Shown here piece after piece: positions 35,001 to 49,336 of a DNA stretch of 64,000 nt; the stretch's first letter is position 1, and each line of letters opens with the position of its first letter. The DNA lies in assembly GCA_019671135.1 (NCBI GenBank), contig JAHRHY010000019.1, positions 806,001 to 870,000 on the forward strand. The letters run 5' to 3'. A program made the position numbers and the translations under genes. Below the pieces are notes generated by a model that saw only the letters and a program-made list of their open reading frames with translations, had not been told where the DNA came from and searched no databases. The DNA comes from Linnemannia hyalina. Taxonomy: Eukaryota > Mortierellomycota > Mortierellomycetes > Mortierellales > Mortierellaceae.

Positions 35001-37860
35001 GGAGAGCAGAAGAAGAAAAAAGGAAGGAGGGAGGAAGACGCACACACAGAGACACAAAGAGAGAAAGAATGGAGGTGGTGCAGAAACCACGCACCATGAC
35101 ATGACATGAACAACAAAATCAAATAAGGAGTGAATGTGTAGACCATTTTTCTTTTGAACGGAAGGGGTTCAAGATATCGGTGGTTGGGGTTACGAAGGAG
35201 ATGCAGGAAGATAACAACAAGACAGGCAAGAAGAGCAAGAAGAGAGAAAAGCAAGGGCAGAGAGGGAGAGAGAGACCAAGTGAGAAAAAAGAGAATGAGA
35301 GAAAACAAGGGAGAGAGCAAGGGAGAGGAGGAGAGAGAGAGGTGTTTTTCAATCGAGTGTATTCGACGAACAAACACACAAAAAAAAAGCGGATGAGCCC
35401 ATGGAGACCAGGAATGCCTGCTTTGACCCAGAGTAAAGGAAAAGGCCAATGGACGACGGATGGATACACAAATATTTAAACATACACGATGAAGGCATGC
35501 GATGGATGGATAGATAGATAGATAGATAGGATGAAGCGAGGAGATGAAAAGGGAATTTGAATGGAGAAGGTGGACAGATGCGAAAGGGATAATGAAAAAG
35601 AAGAGAGATAACAGGGGGACAATACGAGAAGACACAATATTATGGCAAAAATGAAAACCAAAGGACCATTGCTGTCATGGACAACTGGGACAATGGAACG
35701 GAAAAGACCATAATAGAGTCCTGCATGACATATGGCATATGGCATGGCGTGGACATCCACGTAAGGGAATACAATAAAAAAGAAGCCAAGAATGAATGAT
35801 GAACGGATAGAAGCAAAGCGACTAAAAGGCGAAAGGAATGAAAGGAGAGAAGACTTCATTCCTCATCATCGCTTCAATGCCTCTACGTCGCATCCAGACC
35901 CATCGACAAAGACGCGTTGACGGAAATCAAAAGAATGAACGGTTCTCTCTCTTCTCCTGTCTCTCATAGTCCCGATGGACGTCCTTGAAAAAAAAACAGA
36001 CGCTAGTATATTTGCTTTTTTTCCTCACCAGGAGTTGTACAAAGAGTGAAAGGAGGGAAAAGACGGGATAGGAGGACAAGGGGACAATGAAAAAAAGAAA
36101 AAAGAAAAAGGGCAGAAAGGAGACAATGGATGTTGAACGGAGGGGGGGTGCAAGAACAATAAAAAACAAGAGAGGAGAGACAAAGAGCTGACTCGTGTTC
36201 TCAATCCTACCGGCTAGTCAGCCCAAGCTCTTGTCTCTCACTCCATCCATTTACCCATCCTGCGTTGTGTTTTGTGTTTTTGTTTTCATTGCCCTCCCCT
36301 TCTTTTCTTTTTAGCCCCGGGAATTAGCCCTTGTGATTCTTCCCATGAACCAACCTTGTGCAGCCTTGGTTTTGTTCGACTCTGAGGATGATTTCCACCC
36401 TTTTTTTTAGAGTGTGTTTTTCTACACGGAAGGGAAGGCGCTCACTTTGGATAAGCAACATTCCGGTTGCGTTCTGGGCCCTCGTGTTCACAAAACAATC
36501 GAAATAGCACGGGAGAAGGCGCAGAAGGGAACACAAAGCAAGAAACGTATGCAGAAGAACCGTTTCTTGTAATCACGAAAGAATAAAAAGAGATGGGCGA
36601 ATAATAGAGTAGCTCATTCACGAGGGTAGCTGTTTGTCTTGGACCGAGCCCCCAGTCTGTCCGAGCGGACAGGGGTGGATATAATAGAAAAGAGGGGAGT
36701 TGTTGATGTTGGAGAAAGAGAGATGGACAGATCGGATTGGGCCATGGTGGGGTTGGATCGATGGGTTTGGTGTAGCATGCGCGTGGGAGGGAGAAAGGGC
36801 GCGTGAAAGTCCGCGTGAAGGACCCGCGGGACAAAAAATATTTTAAGCAGGCAACGGACAACAACTAGCCCTTGCCTTCCCTCTGTGTCGCTCTTTTTTC
36901 TTCTGTCTTCTGCTTGTTCTTGACCATGCTACTGCCCTTCCCAGTAAGCAGGCATGCCGAGCGGGGTAACCTCATGTCGTCCATCTCAAAAACAAGGAAG
37001 AAACAAACACAAACTAAACCACGATGTGACAGGCTAGGCGGCATTGTCAGCCATTCGCGCCCATAACTTTAACTGCATCGTGCACTCGTGAACACGAGTA
37101 CATAACACAAAACACGCACACCACAAAAACAAATGGAAACGGACCAACCATCGCAAATGCATACCATGCACACTCACAGGACAATGACGAAAGTGGACGC
37201 TCCACATAACATAAACAAATAAGCTGATAAAAAACCCCCTCGCTCTCTCTGCCTATTTGTTCTCTCCTTCGTTTTTTTACGCGCATGTGTTGATGGTGTT
37301 GTTGTTGGTATGTTTCTTGGAGTTGAGCAAGAGGAAGAAAAGAAGGGGGGAGGAGAGAAAGGAAAAGGAAAGGATTGGATTGGATGGATCGAAAAAGAGG
37401 AGGATAGTAGGGTAAGGAAGGAGGGCGCCAACAGTAGCACGGTAAAAGGAAATGGCCCGTAACATAACGAGGAAGAACATGGTGGTGTATGCATGTGCGT
37501 CGGGGTATAATAAACGCGTTATGAGGGCCATATAAAATATAAAATAAAAAAGGAACCAGGGAACATAAAAATAATAAAGAGGGGGAAGAGAAGGGAAGGG
37601 ATAAACCACATCACATACCAGCAAAGTTGCGAAGGAGACCGTTGGCAGAGGTGTCGCGGGAGGCGGTCATGCTCTGGAGGACAAGGTGGCGGGACTGGGA
37701 CAACATCTGGTGTTGGATCAACTGCTCGGGGCTAGGCTGGTCGTATCCGATAGGCACGAGCTCGGCTCCGTTAAAATGGCGGGGCGCCCAGGATCCGGTC
37801 GAGGACGCGATGGCTGCAACGGCTGTTGGGTCCATGTGATCCATCTTGCCGAGGTCAGCC

Positions 37861-37905
<45 letters not shown>

Positions 37906-38141
37906 TGTTGCAGTTGCTGCAGCTGCTGGAGCTGTTGAGCGGAGGCGACGGAGGACATCATCATAATAGCTTCAGAGACGTTGTTGCTATTGTGGTTACT
38001 GCTGAATATGGAGTATTGCTGCTGCTGCTGTGGTTGCTGTTGGTTGAATTCGTGTGGTGAGGAGATGAGGGATGGTTGGTGGCAGGCAGAAAGTGTTTGA
38101 ATGAGTAATGAGGAGCGTGATTTCGTGGTTTGAAAAAGCAT
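32067..38141 (-). CDS. GATA-type zinc-finger transcription factor, polyQ/polyH-rich
   Basis: Two exons are modelled, 37619-38141 and 32067-34684, joined in phase 1 across a 2.9-kb intron; the product is about 1046 residues. The single GATA finger (about 489-530) starts [20 protein letters not shown] and continues [20 protein letters not shown], a Cys-x2-Cys-x18-Cys-x2-Cys finger followed by a basic tail. It would bind GATA sites in the nucleus. A second ordered block near 850-895 contains [20 protein letters not shown] and [16 protein letters not shown] and may be a protein-interaction region. The rest is Gln/His/Ser runs. The N-terminal exon also holds [14 protein letters not shown], which continues into DAYSIAGAF after the intron. 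If that join is wrong, an ATG at 34400 would give a 777-residue protein. No AreA-type N-terminal domain is seen, so the nitrogen-regulator subclass is not claimed. GATA repeats in the intron suggest possible self-regulation. Confidence 0.9.
34685..37618 (-). other. Modelled first intron of the GATA factor gene
   Basis: It starts GTATGTGATG and ends at AATTAG on the minus strand. At 2934 nt it is far longer than the other introns here (mostly 70-750 nt). It is CT/GA-rich, carries a run of five GATA tetramers, and has no convincing internal exon. An internal promoter for a shorter isoform is possible. Confidence 0.6.
35509..35528 (+). promoter_or_regulatory. Five tandem GATA tetramers inside the GATA-factor intron
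   Basis: GATA is repeated five times without interruption, preceded by GGATG repeats. Each junction provides a WGATAR-like binding site for GATA factors. It may be only a microsatellite, but the location inside a GATA-factor gene makes autoregulation a testable idea. Confidence 0.45.
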
Positions 38142-39577
38142 TAGAGATCCGTTTTTTTTGTGTCGAGTAGAAGAGAAGACGCGGGAAGGATGGGCACGAT
38201 AGAGTTAGAGGTGTGCGTAGATAGAAAGGCGTGTGGATGTTTTTGAGCTTTACGTCAATAACGCAGGAGAGCACTTTTGGATAATAGACAGCAAGGGAAA
38301 GGGTGACAAGGAGACGCAATATGTGCAGGTGGGTAAGGAGACAACAAAGAAAGGACCTTGCTTATTGTTTTTGCTTTTTTTTTGCAGGAAGGGGGGAGAG
38401 CGGAGGAAAGGGTTTTGGTCGGAGGAAAAGCAAAACGAAAGACGCACGGTAAGGAAATGGGGTGAGGAAAAAAAGGAAACGCGAGAAAAGGCGAAGGCGA
38501 ACGAAGGGCGGGAAAAACAGGTCGTCTTTATGTGAATCGGGGTGGGGCAGATAAAAGCATGAAAGACGCGCCAGAAGTCGCCAAGTGGGGCCAGACCCCC
38601 CCCCTCTTTATTCTTTGCTTTCGTCACTTCTGTTCGTATTTGGGACGATGCCATTCTTGTCCCCGACTTCAGCCGGTAACTGCCCTCACCGAGCCACACA
38701 TACACCCCCCTCCCCCCCGGTAAAACGATTTTGCTGTTGGTGCATAAATGAGCAAAGGCAGAAGAGGAGGGGGAGTGGAGAGGAGGGTAGTAACGGTCAA
38801 TTAGAGAGACATACGCCTGTGGAGGCGTATCGGGCGAGGAGATAGAAGGAGAGATATGAAATGGTAATAGTGTGCGTGTGAATGTACAAACAAGCATGTT
38901 GCTCCTCTTAGTAGGCATGAAAGAATAGTTAACGTGTACAAAGTAGGATAGAGACGGATAAATAACAGACGGTGGCGTATGTGCAAGTGTGTAAGTGTGT
39001 AAGTGTGTAAGGTGGTGTGAGTGGATGTATATAAGTGTATATGGGGTAATGTGAGTGAATGGGGGCGGGATGGGTGGATGAAAACGTGGCACTGAAGAGA
39101 GTTTGCGCTGTGCAAGGCAGACGAGAGAGGACCGTTGTGGTCGCTCAGTATCGCTTGTTAGTAGGAAGGAAATGAGCTGCGTCTGTACCTTATTGAGTCT
39201 GAGTCAGGTCGAGTGGTGGCAAACTGAGAAAAGGGGAAATGGTTGAGCACAAAAGGAGGTGAAATAGAGAGTGAAAGAGGGGAAGGTTGGAGAGGAGATG
39301 GTCTTGCGTGTGTATGTATGAGTGTGGGTGAGGATGGAAGAGTAGAATATCAATGCTACAATTGCAATTGAAAAGGGGAAATGGAGTGGAGGGGGAGGAT
39401 GGGGAAGGATGGAGTACAAGACGTATTCGTGAATGAATGGGGGTAGAGTGAGAGTGTTGGGGAGTGAAGGAAAAGCGATGCTGTGCTGAGCAGTTGGGTA
39501 GTGCTTTGTTGTCCTCGGGGGTATATTCAAAAGAAAAGAATGGGGGTATGTTGTTGAAGATGAAGGATCTTTTTTTT

Positions 39578-39611
<34 letters not shown>

Positions 39612-40200
39612 ATCAACGAAGCAGAGAGGTTGTTTGTTGCTGATGAAGGAAGAAAGAAAGAAGGAGAAGAGAGAAGAATGATGATGACGATGAAGGAACC
39701 AAGAAAATAACAAAAACACAAAAAGAGAAGAAGAAAAAAAAAAGGTTCTGATGATGGTTTTCCGGGGAGTATATATACGCAAATCGAGGAGTGGAAGGAA
39801 ACCCAAAGGGGATGGGACCGAGGCCATGGTCAACATCAAAAAAAATAAAAGAAAGGGGGAAAGGCATGGCACAAAAAAAAACAAAAAAAAACAATAAAAC
39901 AACGCATTTGAGCTGGTTGTTGCCTGGCTGACTCAACTTCAGGTATTACATAAAAGGATCAATTGAGTAGTCATGGTACTCAATGGAGATTGCAACTCAT
40001 CATTACAATAAGCATAAGAATACCCATGTTATAATTATGTAGTCCGTGGAGTAGGAAGAAGAGGGATGGGCATAAACAGGACACCACCACCAGAAGCACC
40101 CCTCTTTTTTTGAGACACTCTTGGGTGTTCTGGGCAATGATCAGAATCTGAGTCAAATAAGAATTTTCTTTTCTATTCAATCAGTTCAATAACTGATGAG
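38142..40200. other. Upstream region of the GATA gene
   Basis: This is purine-rich sequence. It includes GTGTAA repeats at about 38984-39010 and a GAAA-then-GA microsatellite at about 39580-39612. It probably contains the long 5' leader and promoter. No supported frame; the long minus-strand frames are CT-repeat artefacts. Confidence 0.55.
39580..39612. repeat. GAAA/GA microsatellite
   Basis: A run of AAGA-type tetramers passes directly into a GA dinucleotide run. Confidence 0.9.
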
Positions 40201-43200
40201 TGTATCCGTCTCTCAGTGGCCCCTCTTTTTTTTTCCTATTCAAAGAGCCCTATTGTATACACGGACATAATACACCCTCGACTCTAACCCTCGTCGCTCT
40301 CTTTTTTTTTTTTGTCTTCTCACTCCCCCACCCTCTTCGTGCGACATTGCTACTCTTTTCAATCGCTATTAACAAAAATATATTCAATGGTGGTGGGGTG
40401 GTGGAGGAAGTAGCAAAGAAGGACAAGTGGGCTTTGGACCAAGAATAGTACTCTTACTCCTTCAGCTAAACAGCTGCCGCTGCTTTGCATTCCCCCTCTA
40501 ATGAGCATACATACACAATAACCAATGCTCATACCTTGGACATTTTTTTTTCGCTCTTTTACGCTCAATTCAACAAAGAAAAACAAGGAATAGAGAAAAT
40601 TGAGTCGACAAACAAAAGAGGGAACAAGAACGAGGAACGAGACTCTGGGTCCAAGTTCGAACCTGGAAGGAAGGAAGGAAAGGAGTGGGTTGGTTGGACA
40701 AGGGTACCTGCGCTTGACCTAGTGGTTCTTGAAAGAATAAAACAGGGACAGGAGAAGGGACGGCCTATTTTTTATTCACCAACGTGTCCTTTTTTTTTGG
40801 CATTTTGTCTCCCTGAATGGATGGTTGTTTTTTCTTTTATGTTGTTATTTTACTCCTTTGAGCATCTACTACGTGTACCTTCATATCAATTGCCACCCTC
40901 TCCTTGCCTTCCTTTTCTCACTTTTCTTGAGAGAAAATGAGAAAAAAAAAGAATGAGGTTCAGGACCACTTCTCTCCCCCAACGAAACACGAAAGCAACG
41001 CCAGACTCGGTCATTCCCTCCTTTTCTCTTTCACTCCCTCGTTGTGTCTCTCTTCCCTCCATTTTATCGACTCTCCGCGAGAGAGATAGGAAGCCCAAAA
41101 AATTCTCCGCCCTAAAATAACCCTCTCTTGGCCTTGCGTCTTTTTGCGGGGTCAAGAAAGAAGGAGCAAAGGAGCAAGGAGCAAGAGAAGGCGTTGTCGC
41201 TGCTAACCATTGTTTTGACTTGATTCGGCAGTGAATGGGGAACGCACAATTTTTGAAATGGTGTGTGCCACACAGCCAAGAAAATCCTTCTCGCAAAAGT
41301 ATCCCTCAACACGTAAAAGCAATAAAAAAAGAGAGGGAACAACCATCTTTTTTTTGGGATCCAACCCAACGATTATTTTTCCGCTTTCTTGCAATCGAGA
41401 CGAAAAAGGGTTTGGCATCCCGCGAGACTTTATCAGATCCAGAACGAACAGCAGCAAGCAACAAAAACGCGCACTCACTCCTTTTGACATAAACCCCCTT
41501 GCCTTTTTCCTTTTATTGTTCTCGTAACCTCACTCATCCCTTTTGATGGGATTGAACATTTTTGTAGATGGTGAATAGCAAAAAAAAGGTCGGCAGGGAA
41601 AGTCAGGGGAGATCCAAATAGCCCTCACACTGCCCACTCCGTCTCTTGGAATGATCTTCTTCCTTTCCCTTCCGATCCTTTCCTCTCTCTTCCTCAATAA
41701 GCATAAACAACAATCACACAAGACAGTAGACCATGAACCATGGAGCGCGCTATGCGCGATGGATGCAAGTATACAAAATAACATTGGGATCCTTCCTCTC
41801 CTTCTCCTTCCATGCTCGTCTTCCTTCGTCCTTTCTTTCTCCATAGATCACACTATGTTTCTCTGATCCTGTGGGTCGGAAAATGAGAAAAGGGGGAGCC
41901 CTACCATTCACGCTATTATTATTATTTTGCCTTTGTCCTTCTCCTGCCTTGTAAATAGCAACCACGATATCCAATGGCCTGTTCGCTCGTGGGCGCATTC
42001 TTTATTCGTAGGCCAGGACATACCTAAGAGCAGACGACTTACCAAGAGATCAACCAACCATTGACCAGTAATTATTCTTGAGCTAAACATTACCCCTCCC
42101 TTCCATTCTCCCCTTCTCTCTTCGGCATGGAATATCCATCCCTTCTCTTTCTCTCTCCCTCTCTCCATCCATGCCTTTTTACAATATCAACATTGGACAT
42201 ATTATGGAAGAAGAAAAGACAGAGAGCGCGTAAGGGAGAATGGTCGACCTGGTCAGGCGGGAAAACACAGCATATCGAACACGGACAGCAAAGAGAAATC
42301 CTATACCAAACGGACATTACAGCAAAAGGACTAGCTTGATGCTGTTGTCGTTGTTTCTGACATCCGAACGGATTGTTCGTTGTTTTTTTAGTTGATGTTG
42401 TTGCCTCGGTCGCTTTGCGTTGTATTGTAAGCAAAGCTGTGCACAAAAACGACAACAGACCGAGAAAAGGGGAGCGCCTGTTTCAGGATCTTGTTGTCAT
42501 TGGTAGTGAAAGGGCAGAGGAGGGAAAGGACAATGGACGATGGAAAAAAGGGCAGCCCTATTTTCTCTTTTTTTTTCTGCTCAACGGGTGAAATGACAAC
42601 GTGTCTCAAGGGGAAGGTGGGGTAGAAGAGGAGAAAAAGAAGGAGGAGGGGGGGTGACTATGACGATATAGGATGAGGGACGAAGGAGTACGAGGCTGAG
42701 GCGTATTTACTACTGTGTTTTGACTGCAAAGCGCAAATGAGTTGCGACTGCAAACGTTGGGGATAGTTGGAGACGAGTGGTGTCGACAAATGTGTGTGTC
42801 CGCGCGCGCATCGTGCAAAGAAAAGGTGTCATGTTCGCTTGTTATTTTCGTTGGTCGGTCTCAGTGATTTCTTAGTCTCCTTGAAAGCATCTACATGCGA
42901 TATTTTATGTTTGCTTTGCGTTCTTGGAGGTTCGAGACTTTTTTGGTTTTTTCCTTTCTTGCACATACACTGCACGGCGCTATGTTTGCTGTCCATGCTC
43001 AACACCTTTCCACCATTAGCCCCCCAACCCTAACCTCACCCTTCGCTTCCCTCGCTTCCCTCTTTTTTTTTGCTCCGAACGAATTAACCTTGGAGGGACA
43101 ATGGCTTTTCGTAGTACCCTCGGACGAAACCATCCTATTTAGGACGAGATGTTGTTCTTGTTTGTACGTATCGCATGGTACACACGCGGAGAAGAAAAAG

Positions 43201-46200
43201 GGAGGAAGCGCGGAAAAAGGGTTGGACCATGGGCGTGGTATAGAAATGGCATGTCATGCTACTTCTTCCTCCCCCGCCCAACGGCCCTAGATATGCATGC
43301 CTTTCTTTTTTTTTCTTTCTGTTTGCATATTCTTACTCTTCCATCTGCCTGGCGCCTTTGGTATCGCTTTTTCGACATCAACTTAACTTTTGTCCTTGTC
43401 TAGAAATGGCAAGATTGCACCGAGGTTCGCATGTGAGGGAGGATGCAATAAACAACGCGACAAACTAGAGTAGTAAATCAGGGCGGAATACGCAGAAAGT
43501 AACACTCCGCCAATAACCTACGCTTATACCCATGCCATGCCTATGTCAATGCTAATGCTCGCGTTTTGTGTTCGCCCATCAACCCAAAAGAGATAGATCC
43601 GAACTAATATGTGACCCAGAGAGAGAGAGAGAGTGAGAGAGAGTGTTAATAAGATAATAAGACAAGCAGAGCGTTCGCGCACGCGGAAGGAGTGAGAGTG
43701 TCAACTTGCGTCTCCCTTGTGTCTTCGCCTCCAATTGCCTCGGCTTTCGTCAATAAACCTTGTCGACTTCGAGAACCGAAAACCCCACCACCTGTTCAAG
43801 AGAAAAAAGACGCAAACAATAATGACTCTGCGTGTATATGTTTGTGCATATGTGCGTGTATGTGCGTTTGTTATTTTTACATCTTATCTTTTCGAGACTT
43901 ATCATCCGTAGAATTGCCTTGCATGGCTCATTATCCTCCTCCACGGTCTTCCGTCGTGGAGAGAGAGACGAAGAGAGAAGGGAAATAAACGGAAGACGGT
44001 GGTGGTGGTGCAAAGAATTTCATTTGCGTCACTCAAGGTTAGGCAGGTGTTTCTACGAAATTAAACAAAGGAAAAGGTGAACCCATGAAAGGAACTTCAA
44101 GGAGAGCAGGGGAACTGAGGGGAAGTGTCATTCACCACGACTGCTGACAATATCTGTAACAAAAGAGCAACGTCAACAACGGACGGGGTCCTCATTCACT
44201 CTCTGCACAAACACAAACACAGAGTGAGCACATAACAGAAGCGCAGAAAGAGAGGATGCTCCATGTTCTATTTGTGTATTACCCGCGACTCGCTGTGCAT
44301 ATCGTGTCTATCCTTCTGTCCATTTTCTACTCTTTTAGCTCTATGTCATTTTGCTATCTCTTGGACTTTTTTGGATGTCTTTGGGTTATCTCTCTCTCTC
44401 TTTCTCCGCGATGTTTCGTATTCATTACAGTAGAAAAGGCATCACAAAAAAAGTAAGGGCGGCGAAAATAATCAAAAGCACAAGCATAAAAAAGTCTCTC
44501 CCAAGATGAACGAGAACCAGTGAATTGAACGTATACGAACGGATGTAGGGATGTGAAGATGAATGCATTCCTACTGCTTATTCGCTCCTCCCATTTGTCT
44601 TTCGTCTTGTTAATTAGTCCTTTGCCTTGTCGCGTTGCGTTGCGCATTGTCAACGGTCCAGTTCGGTATCGCTTGTCTGCGTGTGCGTGTAAGAGCATCA
44701 GACGACGAAGAGGAATAAAATGAAAAAAGGAGAGAGAAGGAGACTGACCACATAAGCAACGTGCACCTCTCTTCTCTCTCTCCTTTTAATTAGACACCAC
44801 CCCAAGCTGCAAATACAACCGAGCCCAAGGCAAAGGGAATGTCAGTTCAATAGGGGTGAACAGGAAGGAAGGAGGTGGTAAAGTCAGGAAGAGGAACAGA
44901 GGGGAAGCTCACCAAAAAAGAAATGCGAGTTGTTCAAGTAATCAGCAGGGTTCTCTTTTTAACAACTAAGAGCGAAGCGTACTGACAGGGGAGTTAAGAA
45001 GGACGAGGAAGACGAGGAGCAATCACCGTTAACCTCACTTTCCTCTTCCTCCTCCACACCATGCACCAGACTTTTTATTTATTACCCAAAACCCTAGACC
45101 ACCTAATTCCTCCAATTACTCGAAGAAAGAGAGAGCGTTTGACAGTAATGAAAGAAGGATGGAAGACGTCTCTAGACTATTGGTGACTTCGTTGGATGAA
45201 ATTACAATTCTAACATACTCACCATTGTCTGTCCTTGTGTCTGCGATTATTATCGTCATTTGTTGTCGTTGTCGTCGCCGTTGGTTGAAATGGTATTTTC
45301 CGAGAACCAATGAGCCATTTTTTATCTGCTTGGCCACCACCACAATCCTTTCCTCTCCATGCATGACCAGTCCAGCCGGCTAGCGAGCCAGCAAAATAAA
45401 AAAAGGCAAAGCAAAAGCACACCACCACCACAGCACACAGATATACACGTTCGCTCACATATCCAAACAAGAGCGCAAATCCCAAACTGATAATCGACCG
45501 ACCATTGTCATTTTTCTTCTAACAAGTAGCATTATTATTCCCTCTCTTCCTCAAGAAGGGCCGGTAGATCTAAAAAAGGAGATGGGAGTATTTTTCAGAA
45601 CGTTCCCTTCCGTTTGGTCCATCATCATATTTTACAAGCACGTTGTCGCCATCCTCGATAATTATTGAATGGCGCGAAAAACAATTAAGAGGGTGAATAA
45701 TGTAAACAAGATCATCTCTCTCTTTTTTTTGTGTTCTAGTCGGCAGACATGGCAAAGGCGAGCAAAGCGACTGTCTTTTTATTTTTCATTCACCCCGTTT
45801 TTTAGGTGAACCATGCGAGCAAAAGGTATGCTAATTCTCTCCACGATAACTCGGATGATGCGGGTAGTTCGTGACACCACAACACACGAGAAAGAAAAAC
45901 ATTACCCCCTCTCTTTTTCTCCAACTGATAACGAGTTACAATATCTATCGGGAGAACGCACATACTTGTTTTCATGTGAGATGAGAGTGTTCTTCCTGTG
46001 CTTGGGTCTGGTGGGAGTGTGTTGGTGTCGGTGTGGCTCATGATCAGTAGGAGGGACAGATGGATCATTTGGCAGCTGGCGAAGACTAGGATGTCGGTTG
46101 ATGTCATCCTCGTTTATGTTTTACCTTGGTCTCTCAATACGTTATCAGTCTCAGTCACGGTCTCAGGTCTCAGTCTAGAGGTATCTTATGTCTTTCTATC

Positions 46201-49200
46201 GTAGAGAAGAGAATACGTAGACTTGCAGACGTGGTGTCGGTATCACCTACCAAAAGGACCTAGCCCATCCCCTCATCTTCAGCCTACTGCTTACATACTT
46301 TGCCTAACTTCCTTCCTTCCTTGTTCCATCGCCCCCTGTCTTGAGCCCTATGGTCAATCGACTCCCCCATTTTAGGTGATTAACAACCGAGGGAGAGAAG
46401 TACGAGGCAAGGCGGTGCTCAGATTGGGTTGCGCCTTGTGAAAGATCTTTTTTTCTTCCTTCCTCGCAATTTATTTTTGTGATGGAAGGAGGAAGGAAGG
46501 CATGCTGCTCTCACAGACAAGAGTCAAGAGATTTGTGTTGTCTGCGGATTAGAAATAAAATAGCGCTCAAATTGCACAGATGGAGTGAGAAATTGCTGTG
46601 GGGTTCCAATAAAAAAACAATGTCCAGCCCGTACTCTTTTTTTTGGCGCTCTTCACTCGCCATCCGTTAGATACATTGAACTGACTTTCTCTATGGAGCT
46701 GACTTATAAAAGAAATAGCAATAAATGACATTCATGGGGAAGGAGGTTTATTTCTTTCTCGCATTGTGAGTGGTACAAACCAAAAAAAAAAAGAAACCCA
46801 GAACGAGGAAGGAGGAGAATAAAAACAAAACACGAACGAAACGCGCCCTTTACTGTTTGCTCGTCTTATCGACTTTTTATTGTCTATCCTTTTGCTCCTC
46901 TTTGTTGCTTTTGTAGTAATGCGCGTTTTTTTGTCATTCTTACAATGGTTCGTCGCTCTCAACCATCGATCCGTTGCCCGTTCAGTTTTACATCTCCTTG
47001 TTTTTTTTGGTCTATCGCTCTCATTCAGTTACTCACTCCTTTTTTTGTAGGACTCTCCGTGAATTCCTTTTCCTTCAATCCTTGTGGTCCTTTTGCTTTT
47101 TGTGCGCCCCGAGTTAAGGGTAAAGTCCTGGTACACATTTTCACTTTGTAAAAAGACTCATTGTATAGAGCCACCGAAAACAATTTCGATCTGATATGGG
47201 TCCAAACAACAAACGTACCACTCACCACACAAAACCCTAGCACCAAAAAAAAAAAAGTCGGAGCTGTATGTACATATCTGGACAACAAAGGAGATGCGGC
47301 TTGCATACTCATACACACACACACCATGCACAAGACCACACAATGTAAAAGAAACAAAACAGAAAAGGGTCTCGACTGTTCCTTGTACCAAAATGGCAAC
47401 CATTTTCTGTTATCCTTTGTGTTTTCTCTTTTTGCGCTAATTACTTCTTGCAGTGCAGAACAGGGCAGGGCAAGGAGGTGTTGGCGTTTGTTTTGTCATG
47501 ATACGATTTGGATAGCTTAGCAAGCGTACTCTGCATGTACCTTGTCACTTTGTCTCGAGTTGTGCCAGCAAACGGAGAAAATAAAAGAGTCGACAAGTCC
47601 AAGCCCCGCTCGCATCGCTAGCTTTCTTCTAATTGATCTGACTCGGGGTAAAAAGGAAACAAGGAGGAAGTTGGGAGACGCAGACAACAAAACAAAAACA
47701 AGAGTGAGAAAAAAAATAATCAGATCCTTTCGTTATTCTTATCGGCATAACTGCTTCGGGGCTGGACTGACTTTTTTGGACAGCAAAGGGAGGAGAGAAG
47801 AGTTTATTATCATCTCCTTACTACTTCTTCGCTTTACGTACAGGGCATGTGTGTATACTTTCGCGTGCGATGATGGCCCTGAGTCCGAGTTTTTTTGCGA
47901 TGTGTCCATATGCATTATTATTTTGAATCAGATATCCTGATACGTCCATGCAATTGACACCTCATGCGCATCTCCTTCTCTCTTCCTTCATCATCGCTCA
48001 TTTTTTTGTTTTTGCTGACAAGGGAAGCAAAGAGAGTGAGAAATAACAAAAGATAACTCCTGCCCATATGCCCCGCATGTCCTTCTCTTCCTCTCTACCA
48101 CCTCACATCCTCGGCAACATAGCTTCCCGTTTTTTTATCTCCACGCATATTCATGTATGTAAGAGAGTGGACATGTGGGATGGACCGTCCGCCCGCTTGC
48201 CCATCTTTTGTTTTTTTGTTTTATCTCTCCTTTTGCTTTATCAGACAAAAAGAGCGCAAACAGAGATGAGTCAAATGTGGGAAGAACGGAAAGGGTGTAT
48301 GTCGTGCGTACATGTCCATGGTAGATGATATTCCTCTCACTCTCTATCTCTCTCTCTCGATTTGACCTCGGCTTTTGGCTCATTTCATAAATTGACCGCT
48401 CATCATCTCGTGTACGATCTCACCCACCTTTACCTCGATTGCACCCATGGCCTCATTCATTTTTTCATGACCAAACGGCAAGATAATCGCGTCGTAGTTT
48501 CATAACACGAGTTTGCAAGTCGAAAATAGAGAGTGGAGTGGAGCTAGTGCGGGTCATAGGGTGTTGAATGTAATATGAGAGCTGTGGGGCAAGGATGTGG
48601 AAACGGGATGGATGGACTTTGACTAGAGCTTGAGCTTGGGCTTTGGGTGAGGCATTTATGGTACCTGTCCTTCAAACTGCTCCTCGTCGTTCCAGAGTCA
48701 GGAATGAGAAAAATAATGATGTGGTCGACTTCATTCAAAAACAGCCGTCGTGTTAATTGACGGTGATCATAGTATGCATTTCAAAATGAGAAAGGAGAAG
48801 GTGAAAGGAGACAGGAGAGGAAGAAGTTAAGGAGATAGTGAATGTATTGACCCTATGGTGACGAGAAAGACAGCTTCGCGCTTGCGAGTCATCGTCTTCT
48901 TTCTTCGTTGGCGATAACCACCAAAACGAATAGAGGGGTGGAATGAGTGACATTGACCTCCTCCTTCTCCTTTGCAATACCTCTTCCCCTGCTTTTTTTC
49001 TTGGTTTTTCCTTCTCTTTCTTTGCATTATGATGATTACATGAGCGTGCTGTGTGAATGGCTATATGTTTATGTATTCAGCTTGCATTGAGCATGAGGAA
49101 ACATGGCCAACCTGGCTGAAAGAAAAGAGACGGATGACTTCTCAAATCAATGACGAATGGCGCAACGCGTCGTCAGTTCAAGCTCAGGGTCAGAACAAGT

Positions 49201-49309
49201 AGGATACGTGAATGAAGGTATACACTTTTGGCGGTGTTTTGCCATTATCGCATCGCGGTCGGCGCAACCCAAACCTCGCTTTTTAGTTCCCTTATTTGAG
49301 ATTGTTTTC

Positions 49310-49336
49310 TTTTTTTTTTTTTTTTTTTTTTTTTTT
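49310..49336 (+). repeat. Poly(T) tract of 27 bases
   Basis: This is an uninterrupted T run in the desert. It could be a poly(A) tail of an inserted minus-strand sequence, but the flanks show no recognisable insert. Confidence 0.9.
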
